A stretch of 64,000 nt of DNA from Ciona savignyi (GCA_000149265.1 CH003176.1:258979-322978); one strand, 5' to 3'; counted from the stretch's first letter, positions 27,901 to 41,000 are shown. Program-made: numbers and translations. Notes: a model not told the origin generated them from the sequence alone.

Positions 27901-28437
27901 ATATTTATCAATCGCCTTTTTCCTTCGCTCTTATCTTAGCGCGTTTGAACGGAGATCCAGTTATATCAGTTTAGCACGGCACGTATAGGTCGTGTTAGTT
28001 CGCAGCCGGTCAAATAAGAAGTTTTGTAGTACGTGACAAACTTTACTGAGGAAACTGTTTTGAACCGAATAGTTAATTTTTAATCTTAATAAGGTAAGGA
28101 TGTTACGCGATTTAGAAACTCGTGACATTAGTTTAAGTGAAATAAAGGCCAGGACCCAAACGTCAGGTCAGAAAGATGCACAGTGCTACCTTCGAGTCAT
28201 ACAAGGATACAGATGCGTAGAATTTTGTTTACGTTCTGTACCTTAAAACGTAAATGTGCTTTATATAAGACTGTATTTAAACGTGTATCGCAACCGCGCT
28301 GGTTCAGTTGGCAGTTTAGAATTTAAAGAAAGTTGTCGTTGCGTATAGCGAATGTGGTGATTAAACTTTGTTGTTTATTTAGCGTTATAACTGTAGAACG
28401 AAAGACAATTTTGTGACTTTGACTTGGAAAAGTGGAT

Positions 28438-31400
28438 ATGCCGTCTGCCGCTGCTATTCCCGAGCGATTTTTACACAACAGGCGAAGTTGCGAAGGAGCT
28501 ATTCGTCGTGGAGCTATTACCAAGGACGAACTTAATATGAACCACAGGAGTATTCAAAGTGATCCTGGACTTAGTTTGGACGACCTCAGAAGATCGAGAG
28601 TACTTCATCACTTAGTGTCGCGGGTCGAACCCAACTCTGTTGTATTGCGCAAAAAACTAGCCGACCTCGGTGTCATTTCGAAAGCATCGGCCGGGATTGG
28701 TGGGTCGAACACCGGCCGCGGTGGATTCATCTCGCCGAGCTACAACATCCCGCATGCCATGCAGAAACTACTGGAACAAGATATCACCACCAACTATCAC
28801 TTTTCCCCGAACCTAGCTGTGCTCAGGAAACACAAAAACCGGAGGACATATGTTCTGGATTCTCAGATCCTGGACCATCATAACGCGGACCGAGTGAAGA
28901 GTACCTCGCTCTCCTCATCCGCGACTAGTCTGTACTCCGAGGATGATGTATCCAGATCATGTTCATCCCGTCTTCAATCCAGCTCTTCCTGCCGCAGCTC
29001 GTGTAGCTTCTTCCCGGAAGAGGAAGTCGCGACGGTGGCGGTGATGGAAACGAACAATAACAACGAAGCGAAAAACGAGGGGATCGTGAAGATAGACGGG
29101 AATATACTCGTTGTCAACCTCCGGGATTTTTCGCTCTCTTCCCAAGACGAAGAGGACGGCGCGTCATCCGTTGCGTCCATCTGCCGTACCGACGACTGTT
29201 GCAGTACATGCTCGTGTTCTCAGGTTTGTTGGAGTCCGTGCGATCGTTGTCGGCAGTTTGTCAGCAATTTCCTATTCTCCCACGGCGAATATGCGAGATA
29301 AGCCCGCTAATCGTGTATAACACACCCCCGAAACAGTCTGCAATTAGGTTTTATTTAAGGCGTGGAGAATCAACGCCTTTTCGCAGCGTAGGTAACCTAG
29401 TGAGTGTACACGAAACGCCGAAGGCATTCAGACGTTAACTTGCATAACTATCAGTGGTTGCGATACAAAAAACAATATGTTTCTTGGCCCCTTTGTGCGC
29501 ATATTGAAGTTCGGTGATTTGAGTCCTGCCTGAAAAGCAGGGCAATTCGGCGTGTTCTATCATGATAAAAAAAATGATGGCAATCATTAAGTGCTCGTCC
29601 GGGTATCATTACACGTTTTGTTTACGTTTCGTGGCAACCTAACAACTGAATCGGGGCATTCGGCAGCCCTTTAAGCGAAATTACTGTCTGTACCGTATCA
29701 GGGGATAGTTCATTCTACCTTTGTAGTATGCAGCTCTGTTTGTTTAGGTCCCGTAATCCGCTACTACACAGTGCAGCATACTAATTGTGAGTCGTAATCA
29801 AGTCCACCAAACATGGTAGCGGCTATGTATCAATTGTCCTGCGCTCCTACATGTCCCACGCCGTGTTTGGACTTCACTTAGTGCAATTAAACGAGACTTC
29901 AATCGGCTTAAAGGTCCCCAAACCTTTAAGAACAATTAGCAGAACTTGAACACGTCGCCGTGCTGACTTGTTTACACCAAGTCGACAGCTGGGTGCTTGT
30001 TGCGCTCCGTACCGAGTTAGACAAAGCAATAAATCGAATCGATGACAACGCAACAAAAGATCGAGCGCAATTGCTAACATTTTACGATATAGACCATGTT
30101 TAATCGTGGGGAAACAGCTCCGAAAATGACCTAAATTATGCTGATTAACGTCAGCATCCCGACTCGTTTCGGTTCTCACACGACCCGAATTACTTCGAAT
30201 CGATTCTGTAAGGTCTGAGTAAGGAAACAGTAAAACCCATGCCACCTTGCTTCTGAAAAGCAGCATTTCCTTTGCGCCTTGCGTCATTTGACGTATTTGG
30301 TGGAAACGCAATACGGTCGCAATAGCACCAGGTCACTTGTGTCCTGACGATATTACACTTGTTGACCTTTCGATGCATTTCTACATATTTGGTGTTTCTG
30401 TGTTGTGAGAGTTTAGACAGCAATTAGTATTATTGTGATAGCAACGCACAAGACACGCTCCTGTCTATTGTTGTCATCGGTTGCTCCTTATGTTTGTGAT
30501 TACACTTAAGTGCTGGCTAGTTTCGAATGTTGGCGACGCTTTTAGTCGTGTTATCATAGCAATTTTCGCACCGACTATCCATCGTCGTGTAGTATCTCTT
30601 CGAAGGTATTAACCACTCGTCGCCGCCAATGTTCCTCGGGCGAAACTTGTACATTTTTATGACTGGAACTATCCGAAGTAGCAAAACTGTATAATTGATG
30701 TGTGAGACATAGTAACCCAATGGGCGGCGCGTCGCCCACCGTCTAGAGCAGACATAGCTCACAAGTGTTATCTGGCAACCTGGCGTGTTCTGTACTTCCC
30801 TTTTTTGGTTTTCGATTCGCGAAATAACACTCAAAGGCGTCAGAGATAATCGCCTCCTATACTACGTTGTATTGTTACTCGGGCATTTCTAAACGCAATT
30901 TTATCGCAGGCTAAAGAGAACCAGACCGACGAAGATGACGAAGACCATGATGACGACGACGACGAATGCGCCATCAGTGAGCTCTGGCACTTCGAAGGGG
31001 GCGTGCACAGGTGGTCGAGGTTGGATAGCAAATCCCCCAGCATCACCAGCCCGCATGCGAGAGTCCTCTCTTCCGGATCGAACCATCTTCCACATCTCGA
31101 CGAGACGCAGGAGGTAAGAAGTCCGCCTCACTTCAAACTGACTTCACGCCCTATATTTATTGTTTTTAAATTGTCAGCTGCTGGAACCATTTTTTCGACA
31201 GTTGTTCTCATAAATTTCCTTTTCAGGACACGTCGGAAGTTTTCACCAATATTCCAAGCCGGCCTGTTCGTATCGAAACCGATCGCCTTCGCAGTCAGAC
31301 CGACCCGAAACAACCAACAAAAAGTAAAAGTTCCAACAGTTTTCTGAAACGAGTCGGCGACTTCACGAAACTCCGGCCCGGGTCGTTTCGCCGCAAAGAC

Positions 31401-34400
31401 ATTCTCCAGCGAACGAATTCCTCCGACGCGGCGATCGAGCTCGGTGAATCCCGGTCGAAGCCACGGTACAACGCCGATGTCCGATCCAAAATTGGTCGAA
31501 AGAACCGGCGACTGGTAATTGGCGAACCTACCTTACAAAGCGGTCACGAGAAGATAGACCAAATGAGATGCGTTCCCATTGAGGGGTCTCCGGCCACTGT
31601 TGCGCCCCGAGGAAGGAAAAACTCCTCCCAATCCCTGATAAGTTCTTCCTCTTCCGCGAGTGGGAGCGCGAGCTCTTCATCTACTCCTGCTTCCCGGATG
31701 CGAGGATTTGCCGAGGTAAGCTTGACCGTCATTTAGTGTATCCCTCGTTTAATTAATCTGATGATTTAAAGCGGAATGTCATCAACCTAAATCCGATTGT
31801 TTTTTAATTAATTCATCTTTCCCTGCAGGACCGAACCACCCGATCAGACCCTGGTGAATTAAATTCCACGTCCCCTCGTTTGTTGGAACACAACCGAGCC
31901 ATCCTTGAAGCGAACTCCGCTAAATCCCGAAACCCTCCGCCCCCCGTTCGCGAACCTGTTTTTGTCATGCCGAAGGGTTACAGACCCGGTACTTTCCCTT
32001 CCGGACTCGTGGAGGCTGGCGAGGAGGAGCCAACATCGCCCTCATCTGGAGTTCTCTCCGCAGCATCCTCATCTCGGAGCAGATCAACATCCGACTCCTT
32101 CCCCCAAGCGCAGGAGCTAAGCGGAAGACTAGCTCGTCCGATGAGCATATATGACAACCTCCCGGATACGGTACTAACAAGCGGGGCATCCGCCCAGGAT
32201 TTCCTGGATATCATGGACCCGAGCACCCCTATTGGGGCGATGCCGGTTAACGATTCCGGTGTGTTCGATGGCAGCCAGGAATCATTGGATTTAGCCGGTC
32301 CCTTGGACTCTGCGTTCTGGAGCGTTGATCAGATTGTCGAACAAACTCAATCACTGCAGCAAATGGTTCAACAGATGGAAGATATCCACGACGAAACCAT
32401 CCAACCGTCAAGCAACTCGCTTGAGATTCTGGTCCGCCCTGTTAACGAGGCTGAACCATTACCATCCTACAGCTCTGAGGTAAGCCCTTCGCATTAAATG
32501 ACCGTTTAAACTTTGAAGTGCATTCCACTTCTGCCAAGTCCATAAAGTTTATTTTTCTTCGGGAAATCTAAATCGTTTATTTTCCAGAACCTGTCGGTCA
32601 CAGAAGACGAATTCGAAGCCCTCTCATCCTCCAAGCAACTGCCGCTGTAAGTATTCTCATCTGAAGCTAAGTTATCCTAACGAGTTGGTATAAGCATACC
32701 TCGGCCTTTTGAAGTTGCACATTTTCAAACAAAAGTTTGCCGAAAATGTGGTCAATGTGGGTTTAAATACGTCGAGAGGGATGACTTAGAACAGGCAGCT
32801 AGTTGGCACAAACAGAGTTTCAGGAGAAGGCATTCCGGATAGTTGGTTAATTAATTTAGAGCATGCAGTATAACAGGAGCCAATTGAACCCCGCGAGTTC
32901 ACTAAACGCTTGGCGCCTCGCACTTTCGCTTCGCGTTTTGCGGTTTGCGCGGCGTTTGTGCCTTGAAGAGTAAGGAACCCGTTCCGCCATCAAAGAAACC
33001 GCCCCGATCTTAACCGCCTCGGTTCGCTAACTTTTATTCTAGCACAGCAGGTAAACAAATAGATCAACTTTCCACGCTTACGCATGTGCAGGACAGTGCA
33101 ATTTGTCTGACTTCCGTACGAACACGGGGTTGGAACGATTTGTCTCGGGGTCATGGTGTTCCATCGTCGGCAACTAATCCTTTCTCATTCCGTCATATTT
33201 TCTCTCCGTCAGGCGCAAATGGGCCGGGAAATTTAGGTCAATGATTTATTAGAATTATTCAGTGAAAGGAACGGGTTTAGGATTGTCAAAGGGTCGCTGT
33301 CCCAGGGGTTATAAGAACGTGGTATTCTCACAACCATCGCCCTAATTTCACTGCAAGTTTGAAAATAGCGATTCGCGAACCAATGTTTTGGCGGCAGTGA
33401 ATAACCGGCGTTATTCTGTTCAGGTCAAGACAGACGCGGATACGATGGCAAAGCTTCAATCGCGACCACACAGCCAGCACCAGCTCGGAGTCGCTTCAGA
33501 TTCACAATCTCTCAGTTGGCCAGCTCATGATCCTAAGAAAGCTGTCTGTCCTCAAGCTGACAGCACTCATGGAAAGTTACGCATCGAACAACAACAAAGG
33601 CTCGCTCAACTGGTAAGCGAGAAGCTATTTTGAAGTTGTCTTTGCGCTATCTTGGTACTCAAGCTCATCTTATCAACATGCCTAACCTATCATAATCTTT
33701 CCAGGTCGGTTCCTCGCTTTATTAGCCGCATTAAGGTGCCAGACTACAAAGATAGGGCGGTGTTCGGCGTTCCTCTTCTTCATAACGTGCAGAGGTTCGG
33801 TCAGGCGCTTCCGCAGTGCATTCAACGTGCGCTTGCGTTCCTCCGCCGTACCGCGCTCGACCAAGTCGGACTTTTCCGCAAACCGGGCGTGAAATCACGA
33901 ATCCAAAAACTCCGTGCGAGTTGCGAGAACAACCCAGAACTGAGCACATTCGACGACTGCACAGCCTACGACGTCGCCGACATGGTAAAGCAGTACTTCC
34001 GGGAGTTACCCGATCCCTTGATGACGATGAAGCTCTCAGACACCTACGTCGGCATCTTCCTATGTAAGTATTAACCTGTAGGCCCCTTTATAAGATCAGC
34101 ACCAATATCATGGATTCTAACAAACGCCTACCTTCAGATGTACCAGAGGATTTACGACTTCAAACTCTCCAAGCGGCCACGATGCTACTTCCAGACGAAA
34201 CCAGGGAGACGCTGAAGACTCTCCTGTGTTTCCTAAGCGACGTTGCAGCGCGCTCTGGTGAGAATCACATGAACGAGACGAACCTCGCCACCTGCTTCGC
34301 CCCATCGTTGTTCTACCAGCAATATGGCAACTTGAAGACGATGACCTCCGCGTCACCAAAGTAAGAATCCTATTTATTAACTTTCCTGTGCATTAATTGT

Positions 34401-35958
34401 AGCCATGAAAACAAACTCAAAATTAAAAATGAAGAAATATGATTAAATCTATAAACTGTGTATAGTGGGTATTTTAAATACCTAACCCGTTTCCAGTGAC
34501 AAATATCAAGGATGTTACAAATAATTTAGTGGGGTTTAACCAACAATAATCTTAAAACTATTGCTTTTACCTGATATTGCCTTTAGAATATTATAGCTTT
34601 AAAATATAATTTCTTAAATGTAGAAGTGTTGACTAAAATTATAGATTATAATAATGGTTTTTAAATAAATAAGTAATAGCTAAATGGTAAACCTTAAAAG
34701 TCTAAATTTCCTTTTTTCCTGCAGGGTACGAAAACAACAGAAAGTACCAGGTGTGCCGATTGGGCGACCGGATATCAAAGAAATGAACGAAAACATGGCG
34801 TCCAACCAATGTCTTGCGTTTATGATCAAACAAGTTAAAAATCTTTTCCGGGTAAGTTAACATTGCGGTATATACACAAAATATTTAGTAATTATAAAAG
34901 TTAATTAGGTCAAAATTGTTAAAATTTATCGTTTTGTGAAAATTTGATGATCAACGTATTTTTTCTTAGATACCGGAAGACGCAATGACCCAGTGCCGGA
35001 TGTCGGTGATGCAGCAAACGGAAGACGTCCTTGCGGCGGAAATCGGGTACTCCGCGTCCGACTTGGCGGACGAGGGGGATTATTACGCGGATTTCCACGC
35101 GTACGTCGACCGCACGGTGCTACAGACTGTACGCGAAGAGCAGCGCATCTCTCAGAATAAAGGAGGTTGGCAGAATGTTCCAAGCTCGCCCGGGAGCGAC
35201 CTCTCGTGTAAGAAGATACACGACGGAAATCCTCTAAGACTCTGGAGGTGCCAAGTCGAAGTGAGCGGAGCAACGGAAGAGCAGCTGATGGAGAGGATTC
35301 TTCACGAACGCCATGTTTGGGATGATGATCTTCTTCAATGGAAAGTCCTCCAGCGTCCCGATGAACGGACTCAACTCTTCCAAATCTCAAGAGCGGAGAT
35401 GAGTCCACATCCAACCAGAGATTATTGCGTTTTAAGGTGAGATTTTACCCAGTAAAATGGAATTTTGAATATTTTTGGAATATTTCTAAGCCTAAAAAAT
35501 ACAATCACGTTTTAATTATTTGCAATCCGAGTAAAGGAAATTAAGGTGTTTAGGCTATATTACGACCGCGTTCGTATCACTTTGAAGAGTTAGAGTTAGA
35601 GTTACCAGTTAGTAGTAAAGTATATGTATGAATCACGTACCATTTACCAGTTGACACATTTTAACCAACGTTTGTCTCCAGGTCATGGCGTAGAAACGTC
35701 AACCCACGAGGTGCTTCGGTCATCGTCGAAACCTCCACATCGAACCAGTCACTTCTCGGTGACGTTCGTGGCGTCATCCTCACTTCTCGTTACGTCATCG
35801 AACCGACGGACGACCCTCTGACGTGCCAGCTCACCCACATTTGCCGGGTCGACAGCAAGGGGCGAAACCCCGAGTGGTACAACAAAGCATACGGACATAT
35901 AGTCGTGCAGCAACTTTTGAGAATTCGCGATTCCTTAAGAGTGATGCCACCGAAGTGA
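28438..35958 (+). CDS. DLC1: DLC1/STARD13-type Rho GTPase-activating protein with START domain
   Basis: Eleven exons: 28438-29223, 30910-31113, 31227-31715, 31829-32479, 32588-32646, 33424-33612, 33705-34063, 34138-34360, 34725-34851, 34970-35436, 35682-35958. All introns are GT-AG and phases agree, giving 1276 codons plus stop. Family role: it switches off RhoA/Cdc42 at adhesions and cortex. Exon 2 matches the region just after the SAM domain in DLC1 (ECAISELW, HRWSRLD); exon 4 has PGTFP and SIYDNLP; exon 6 has RIRWQSF. RhoGAP spans about residues 795-985, with arginine finger R851 in GLFRKPGVKSR; START spans about 1040-1270, ending GRNPEWYNKAYGH. The ATG is preceded by an in-frame TGA at 28420-28422. 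No SAM domain is visible; exon 1 is serine-rich and matches nothing I know. One tunicate gene probably stands for vertebrate DLC1, STARD13 and STARD8. Confidence 0.93.
29224..30909 (+). other. First intron of the DLC-type gene
   Basis: GT at 29224, AG at 30908-30909. No SAM-domain exon is visible in it on the plus strand. The frame 29874-30311 (minus) has no recognisable motif. Confidence 0.7.
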
Positions 35959-37603
35959 GGGGTGATTAACGCTGTTTTATTGTGCGCGCGAAAATGGCGG
36001 CCAAGACGAGGCCAAGAGTGGTCCGAACCGGTGTTCGTTCGTTCCAAAATCGTCAACAACAATGTGCGGTGCGGAGCGGTGGTTTAAATTACACATTTCC
36101 ACGAAACCTCAATACTTCACGATACACTGCCGTTTCTTTCCGCGGACAGCATCTTTTCCGTCGCTTCCTAATCCCGAATGAGTCGTTACCGATGCTCTGA
36201 GATTTCCTTTTTTGTTATTTTTCTTCTCCTGGTGTTGTGATCCCACCAGTGCTGTTCTCACCTTGTTACTTTTTTGCGTTTTATTTTGTCACAGAAATGC
36301 CACAATATACTATTTAAATGAAACAGAAACTGTGTCCTGTTGGTAATATACAACTGAAATCTAGTTTTATATTGAAAGGGCTAAACACTTAGATAACATA
36401 CACTTTAAAAATGCCAAGAAAGGGATAGTACGCCCAAGTTAATTTCCAATCGCGATTATTTATTGTTACAGTTTTTTGTAATCAGCTTAAGTTTTAAACC
36501 CATGATGTATATGTATTGGTCGTGTTACCATTCGGCCAATTAGCTCGAAAGATTTTAAGGTGTAAAAGGTCTCTTACGACCCCGTGTGGCAAGTTTTTAA
36601 AGCTGGAGTTACCAGTAGTGGAATCAGATATTCAGTAGCCTCTAAATAAATATGTTTACCTGTTCTAAATAATTACGTTGAAAAACTAAAACAGCAATTA
36701 AACAAAAAAAAAGTGTTATCATTTCTAACATGTTTAATCATTTTTTTGGTTTTCATATTGGACGCAAATGCTAACAACGTATTTGATATAGGTTTGGGGA
36801 ATTATTTTTTTTTAATACTACATATTAATTATCCAATAGGTAGGAAGTTGCTGCTGTTATTTATATATATACAACTCATAAATTAATTTGGGCGCAAGAA
36901 ATGTTTACCTTGCACAAGTAAGCAATGGGGCTCGTCGGTGGCTTGTTTGAAACACACCAATTTTCGGCTGACGGGACGGTATGAAGTTGGGTAACTATTA
37001 GGTGACCTAGTTTTAACGTTTTCTCAACTTCACCTTGAAAATTTGTAACATAGTCGGCAACCAGTATCAATTTCATGGATTTTTTTACGGAGCCAAGTTT
37101 CGAACCCATGATGGCATCGCCATCGGGACCGTTTTTTTTTATAAGAATCGATATATGTATTGGTCGCGTTAACCATTCAGCCACACGACCGTACAAATTC
37201 ATAGATTAAACTTGATGTTGATATATTGTGGTGCTGTGCTATTCGCTACCATGTGAGGGCACAACTACAAGACGGAAAGTCGAACTACGGAATACGGAAA
37301 TGTCTACTGAACCCCTATCCACCGTGGGGAAGTTAATTTTAAAACCCATGACGGCTTATCCACCGTGACGAAATTTAATTCTACTGGAAAGCAGGATTTT
37401 TTCTAATAATTACCGTAACGGCATTTAAGTTTACACAAGCTTTTCGAGTAATTTTTTTAATTTCCGTAGTTCTCTATTTCCGCGTTTCAATACAACCCTC
37501 ATAATAATGGTAGCTCGTCAACTCGCAAGTGGAAAGGTTAGGTGATCGAAACCATATCATTTAGCGAACGGCAATTAAACCCTTAGTTTTAGTAGAAAAA
37601 CAA
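35959..37603. other. 3' flank of the DLC-type gene and SGSH upstream region
   Basis: The 3' UTR probably extends some hundred bases. Two short SINE copies (36497-36545, 37078-37195). Base composition shifts to AT-rich here. No gene. Confidence 0.6.
37078..37195 (-). repeat. Short SINE from a class II (Ser/Leu-like) tRNA, full length
   Basis: Read on the minus strand: GTGTGGCTGAATGGTTAACG (box A and D arm), a long variable region, GGGTTCGAAACTTGGC (box B) and a short T/A tail. About 115 bp, hardly more than the tRNA itself. Confidence 0.75.
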
Positions 37604-37822
37604 CGGTACCTCTAAATACTACAGGAGCGCTTGGAGCGCTTGGAGCGCTTACTATACTTAGTAATTACAAAAGCCATGATATTAATGTTAGGGTTAGGGT
37701 TAAAGTTAGTTCTGGGGTTGAGATTAGTGTTTGGGACAGGGTTAGAATTACTTTCCATAGCAATCTAAGTGATCCAAGCGATCCAAGCGCTCCAAGCGGT
37801 CCTGTAGTATTTAGAGGCACCC
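37604..37822. mobile_element. Hairpin MITE, short-stem copy (three 9 bp repeats)
   Basis: Ends GGTACCTCTAAATACTACAG and its inverse with GGTGCC; flanked by GAAAAACAA at 37595-37603 and 37823-37831, a likely 9 bp target duplication. Just inside the left end are three GAGCGCTT(G/A) units; the right end has the complementary CCAAGCG series. The core is TTAGGGTTAGGG-like followed by GTTCTGGGGTTGAG. It is 240 bp upstream of the SGSH start. Confidence 0.85.
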
Positions 37823-38064
37823 GAAAAACAATGGCAATGTGTCAAAAATATACAACACACAGACGTTACCAATCGCCTAAAATTTGGTGGTCGTCGATGA
37901 TAATGATTTGTTGTTTTACTTCAAACAAAAGCCAGGAATGCTTTATGGCACATTTGTTATTGTGATATTTTGACGCTGTATTTAAACTAATGTCTGTATT
38001 ATATCAGATATACCAGAGAGTAGAAGATTCTATATATTTCAGGATAGCTTATTTAACTGATGTA

Positions 38065-41000
38065 ATGGTGAAGTTGGACAGCGAATATGGATTGATTGTG
38101 TTTTTCTGCTTGGCCTCTCTTAATTCAGCTGTTCTACCCAATGCTCTTGTATTAGTTGCTGACGATTTGGGATTTGAACTCAACTGCTATGGAAATAATG
38201 TGATAAATACACCAAATATTGATGACCTTGCTAACAAAGGTGTGATTTATAACAACGCCTACACAACAGTTAGTAGTTGCTCTCCAAGTCGTTCTACTAT
38301 TCTGACAGGCCTGCCACAGCACCAAAATGGTAGATTGGAGTTTTTTCTTTTTTAAAATTGTTTGATTTGTTTTATTATCATATTTAAAAGACAATTCAAT
38401 TCAATTCAATTCAATTTTTATTTTTGTTTCTTTCGCTGCAGCGTTTACCACCAACAATTTACAAATTAACAGTTGACAATAAAAACATAAAATAAAAGAT
38501 ACTGTGGCAATTGGCAAAAAACTACAGCAAAACAGGAAGGCACCAAAAAAAACCCAAAAGTTATCTAGTTTGGCGCCTCCCTAAAAAAAAAAAGAAAAAA
38601 AAGAAGAGAAAAAAAAAATATCTATCTATATATATATATATATATAATTAAAAAAGATTTGACTTGTACCATAATTGTAACAGTAGGGATTGACAATTCA
38701 GAATGATTTATATTAAATGATTAATAAACTGTTACATATAAGCATTAAAGTAGTTTTTTTGTTGCAAACAGTAGTACAGTTATATAGAACGGAAGTCCGA
38801 ACAATAGCCTACATTCTCATTCTCACGCAATACAGTACAATATAACTTGTGACCTAACAATCTTATGGGGTGCACTGAATTTGCAATGCTATGCCATATA
38901 TACAATTACTTGTTAGGGCCATTTAATGAATACCACTGTATGAAGAGCAAATATTAAGATTGTGAATAATACTCCGAATAAATAAATATTAACTGAGTGT
39001 ATGATGTACCGCATACTAAACCTAAATACAATTACTTATTAATTGCACTTTTTTACAAAACAAGGAGTAGGAGGCATGTTAAAGGGAATCATTGATCAGC
39101 TTCCACACCTTAATCTCATTATGCCCAAAGTTAGTAGTAAACAAGGGGTGGACTTTCCCCCATGCAAATTAGACAAAAGTATGGAAGCTGATCAGTGGCA
39201 AAATTGGCAAGATCATGCTTATTAATATTTAAACATTTTACATGGAGCCAGTAATTGCAAATATCACATGCAATACTATTATGGTTGGATTTACAAGGTA
39301 AGTTACTTATTCTACATGAATATTTTACAGTCATTTAAAGTATAAATTATATTAAGCAAAACAATACTAATAAACTTTTAAGTTGTTTTTAGTAGTGGTA
39401 GTTGTTTAAGCAGATGTTGCAGGTCATTGTCATTTTTTATACTAAATGTTGAGCTCCCATCATTTTCTTTTATAAAGGTTGTTCCATTTCTTGTCCAGAT
39501 GTATCTTATTTTGTTTGCTTTACAGTATGTTCTACATTTAATGAATCTGTCTTTGTTACTCTTGGTTAGGCTTTCATTAATATATATTCTTGCTTGGCCG
39601 GTGGGTAAATTTTCATTGACTTGCCTTAGTTTGGACCGACTACCATATATGTTGTCTCGTATCTTCCGACTTAAAAATTTTGCAATGATAGGTGGTCGTG
39701 GTCGGTCATGTGATGGCTTAGCCAGTCTATGAGAGACACTTATGTCATTCTTGTTGATGGGCAAGCCAAGTTTCCTTACAGTGGCGACTACCAGATCATC
39801 AGTTGACTCATCAGCATGTGAACTTATCCCATGAAACTCTAAGCATTCACGTCTTCCATATTGTTCTAATGCATCAATTGTATTGGAGTTTTCAACAGAC
39901 TTGTTTTCCAGTTCTTTTATTCGTTCTTTTAAAATTCCATTTTCATTTTTCAGCTTTTTTAGGTGTTTGTCATGTTCAGAAATTTCTATTTTGATTTCTT
40001 CTAATCTGGCTGTCAAAAAGTTTTGACCAGCTTTTATTTCTTGAAGTTCGTTTATTACGGTGAGAAATTTCGCTTCACTTGATTGTTGGCCGAGTTTAAG
40101 ATCATCCAGTTTTTGTACTAACTCAGCAAAAAATGACAACTCATTTGGTTTGTCAGTCTTCTCTTTGCCCAATTTAGCACCAGTATTTTTATGCATTTTT
40201 TTATTAAGATCAATTTAATTCATTAAATTTAATATCAATTAAACTTAACACCTTATTCAAATAGAAAGACAGTGTTGCATTCAGATGAATTTAGGTTAAA
40301 CAAGCTGAAAGCTGAGACAGTTGTGTCCTTAGGTGAGCCACTTAACACTGAAACCAGTGGATTAATGACCGGTTAGTCTGGCGGTTAAGTGCGTCGCCTT
40401 TCAATCGAAAGGTTGCAGATGCGAAACTGGTTGCTAACTAGTCGGTTGTGTACTTGTGCAAGACTATTAACAGACATTGCCTAAACGCTGAACCTAGCGG
40501 ATTACCAAATTGAAAAAAACGTCTATATCATACCCAACGCAATGCAATATCTTCGGTAACCCGACGGTGGGCGCGAGGTGATCTGACAATTGCCAGTGTG
40601 TTAACCCCCTTGATTTTCCCATTCACTGGGATAAACATAAATATCCTATCCTATCCTAATGAGTTAAACTAACTAAAACTGAAGAGATACCTCAATCAAA
40701 CACAACCCACTGTAACGGCTGGAGTAACTCACCAATGATGCAACCGTATCTCATGTAATAACACTGCCTTATGTATTCACGTACTCTGATGATCATTATC
40801 CTTGTGAACTTACCGCATTTTTTTTATTCTTGGCTAAAAACAAAAAATTCTATTCAATTTTAGGAATGTACGGACTTCATAACGGATACCACCACTTCAA
40901 TTCATTTGATGGCGTTAAAAGTCTACCTCTCTTGCTACATGCGAATGGAGTTAGAACTGGTATAATTGGTAAAAAGCATGTGGCGCCTGAAGCGGTTTAT

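Larger units (their letters stand above)
21050..28437. other. No coding exon recognised; 5' flank of the DLC-type gene
   Basis: Unique, CpG-rich. The 187-codon frame at 23263-23826 lies opposite two other long frames and shows no domain. Exact TGACGTCA occurs at 22262 and 23564. The promoter and any 5' untranslated exons of the DLC-type gene probably lie in the last few kb, but I cannot place them. Confidence 0.55.
38393..40225 (-). mobile_element. LINE derivative (CR1/L2-like) with ORF1 and PHD finger but no RT
   Basis: The minus-strand order is an AT-rich leader, ORF1 (40196-39378), a PHD-type finger (39334-39131), about 700 bp of AT-rich 3' sequence, and a tail of short TTGAA repeats at 38416-38393. 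A tail of tandem short repeats is typical of the CR1/L2 group. No endonuclease or reverse transcriptase frame is present: the element passes from the PHD finger directly into 3' sequence. Ordinary LINE copies are 5'-truncated, so loss of the middle with both ends kept is unusual. It lies antisense in SGSH intron 1. The 3' end recurs at 53745-53960. Low-complexity A-rich and TA runs fill 38584-38650. The exact 5' border is uncertain. Confidence 0.7.

Noticed and set aside
33388-33633. An 81-codon frame over DLC exon 6
   Set aside because: Wrong frame: the spliced phase gives RIRWQSF..., which matches DLC1; this frame is a shadow.
37689-37710. Telomere-like TTAGGG repeats (also at 49076-49092)
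   Set aside because: They are part of the MITE core and appear at the same place in each copy; not an interstitial telomere.
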